Position numbers and translations under genes: made by a program. The notes beneath the pieces are model-generated. The model made no database searches and was not told where the DNA came from. It saw only the letters and a list, made by a program, of their open reading frames with translations. This document shows positions 4,849 to 5,480 of a stretch of 5,480 bases of DNA, piece after piece. Positions within the stretch are counted from its first letter, which is position 1. Every line of letters begins with the position of its first letter. This DNA is from Sedimentisphaerales bacterium (GTDB lineage Bacteria; Planctomycetota; Phycisphaerae; Sedimentisphaerales; SM23-30), in NCBI GenBank assembly GCA_030636065.1, contig DAOVXR010000133.1, positions 1 to 5,480 on the forward strand. Reading direction: 5' to 3'.

Positions 4849-5480
4849 ATGCCGACCGGCACCAGAGAGACAGTTGAATCATCGTCTTCCGCCACTGAAG
4901 AAAACTCGATTAAAGAGAATTCGACTAAAGGGAGTTCGCCTGAAGAAAATTCGCTCAAATCGATCCCAATTGAGCATTACTTCAGCAAAATAGATGTCCA
5001 TCCGTTCGATGAACTGGAATGGGAACGACGCACCGCCACCATTACGGACGAGAACGGCAGTGTAGTATTCGAACAGCAGGACGTCGAGGTGCCACGTCAT
5101 TTTTCTCAGTTGGCGACCAAGGTGGTGGTCAGTAAATATTTTTACGGCGAACTCGACACCGAGGAACGAGAGACCTCTTTTAAGCACTTGGTGCATCGCG
5201 TAACCCATACGATTGCCGGTTGGGGGCTGGAAGATGGACTTTTCGATTCTAAAGAACAGGCAGACATTTATTACAGGGAATTAACCTGGCTTTGCGTGAA
5301 TCAGTACGCGGCTTTCAATTCTCCGGTCTGGTTTAATGTCGGCCTTTATCATGTCAATGGTATCGCCGGCAGTAAGCATAACTACCACTGGGACACGCAA
5401 ACCCAAACGATTATAAGTTGTGAGAATACTTATGAATATCCCCAGGGTTCCGCCTGTTTTATTCAGAGCGTCGATGACAC
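4849..5480 (+). CDS. nrdJ: Adenosylcobalamin-dependent (class II) ribonucleotide reductase, N-terminal part (3' end outside window)
   Basis: The first 210 codons are visible, and the frame runs off the window end. The enzyme reduces ribonucleotides to deoxyribonucleotides for DNA synthesis, using adenosylcobalamin to generate a radical, and needs neither oxygen nor a separate radical subunit. Family marks are DVHPFDELEWERR (about 49-61), VVFEQQDVEVPRHFSQLATKVV (about 72-93), AAFNSPVWFNVG and QGSACFIQSVDD (about 200-210). By family position, Cys203 in SACF should be the N-terminal redox-active cysteine; the radical cysteine lies further right. The ATG at 4849 has AGGAG (4838-4842) 6 nt upstream and an extended -10 box before that. 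Residues 1-38 are a Ser/Glu/Asn/Lys-rich extension with four 5-residue repeats and no resemblance to an ATP-cone. It is divergent from the phosphatase gene across the long repeat-rich spacer. Confidence 0.95.
   Translation, partial: MPTGTRETVESSSSATEENSIKENSTKGSSPEENSLKSIPIEHYFSKIDVHPFDELEWERRTATITDENGSVVFEQQDVEVPRHFSQLATKVVVSKYFYGELDTEERETSFKHLVHRVTHTIAGWGLEDGLFDSKEQADIYYRELTWLCVNQYAAFNSPVWFNVGLYHVNGIAGSKHNYHWDTQTQTIISCENTYEYPQGSACFIQSVDD
4900..4959 (+). repeat. Four tandem 15-bp repeats in the 5' coding end of nrdJ
   Basis: Units 4900-4914, 4915-4929, 4930-4944 and 4945-4959 follow the pattern GARAAYTCGMYYAAA and encode ENSIK, ENSTK, GSSPE and ENSLK (residues 18-37). The first, second and fourth are close copies; the third has diverged. 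The multiple-of-three unit keeps the frame. The encoded segment is hydrophilic and probably disordered, upstream of the conserved enzyme. Confidence 0.75.

Noticed and set aside
4879..5208. Minus-strand 109-codon frame.
   Set aside because: It is the antisense shadow of nrdJ; its Arg/Phe-rich end is just the reverse of the tandem repeat.

Overview
The window looks like a stretch of a free-living bacterial chromosome of moderate G+C. The gene mix (flotillin-type protein, group-2-like sigma factor, glycine-rich RRM protein, RsbU/SpoIIE-type phosphatase, cobalamin-dependent class II ribonucleotide reductase) and the uneven use of Shine-Dalgarno sites would fit a planctomycete or Phycisphaerae-like lineage. 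That assignment is inference from gene content; no rRNA or other taxonomic marker is present. No tRNA, rRNA, CRISPR array, transposase or prophage gene was seen.

Layout. Left block, + strand: the C-terminal 298 codons of a flotillin/SPFH-family membrane scaffold protein (1-899), then a complete 269-residue RpoD/SigA-like sigma factor (978-1787), then a TTG-started DUF192 lipoprotein (1822-2346) whose ribosome site and start codon lie in a GC-rich hairpin. Middle block, - strand, convergent with the first: a PP2C/SpoIIE serine phosphatase with a degenerate N-terminal receiver-like domain (4139-2940), followed by a glycine-rich RRM RNA-binding protein (2805-2371). The RRM gene has its own near-consensus sigma-70 promoter, whose -35 box overlaps the phosphatase stop codon, and a leader of about 100 nt. 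Right block, + strand: the first 210 codons of nrdJ, the adenosylcobalamin-dependent ribonucleotide reductase (4849 to the window end).

The roughly 710 bp between the divergent phosphatase and nrdJ genes has no convincing gene but is full of structure. It holds a ~197-bp fold-back element with 20-bp terminal inverted repeats (4210-4406), a TTGACT-N17-TATTAT promoter (4508-4536), a second fold-back whose arms can pair in two mutually exclusive ways (4578-4662), a 21-bp palindrome sharing the octamer ATAAGTGC with the first element (4695-4715), a 10-bp palindrome (4783-4792) and an extended -10 promoter (4818-4826) just before nrdJ. This is the least ordinary part of the window and may be a regulatory region for nrdJ and/or a small non-autonomous repeat element.

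Functional theme: transcription and RNA-level control (sigma factor, phosphatase, RRM protein) next to nucleotide metabolism. Nothing in the window ties the phosphatase directly to the sigma factor; no anti-sigma factor or antagonist gene is present.
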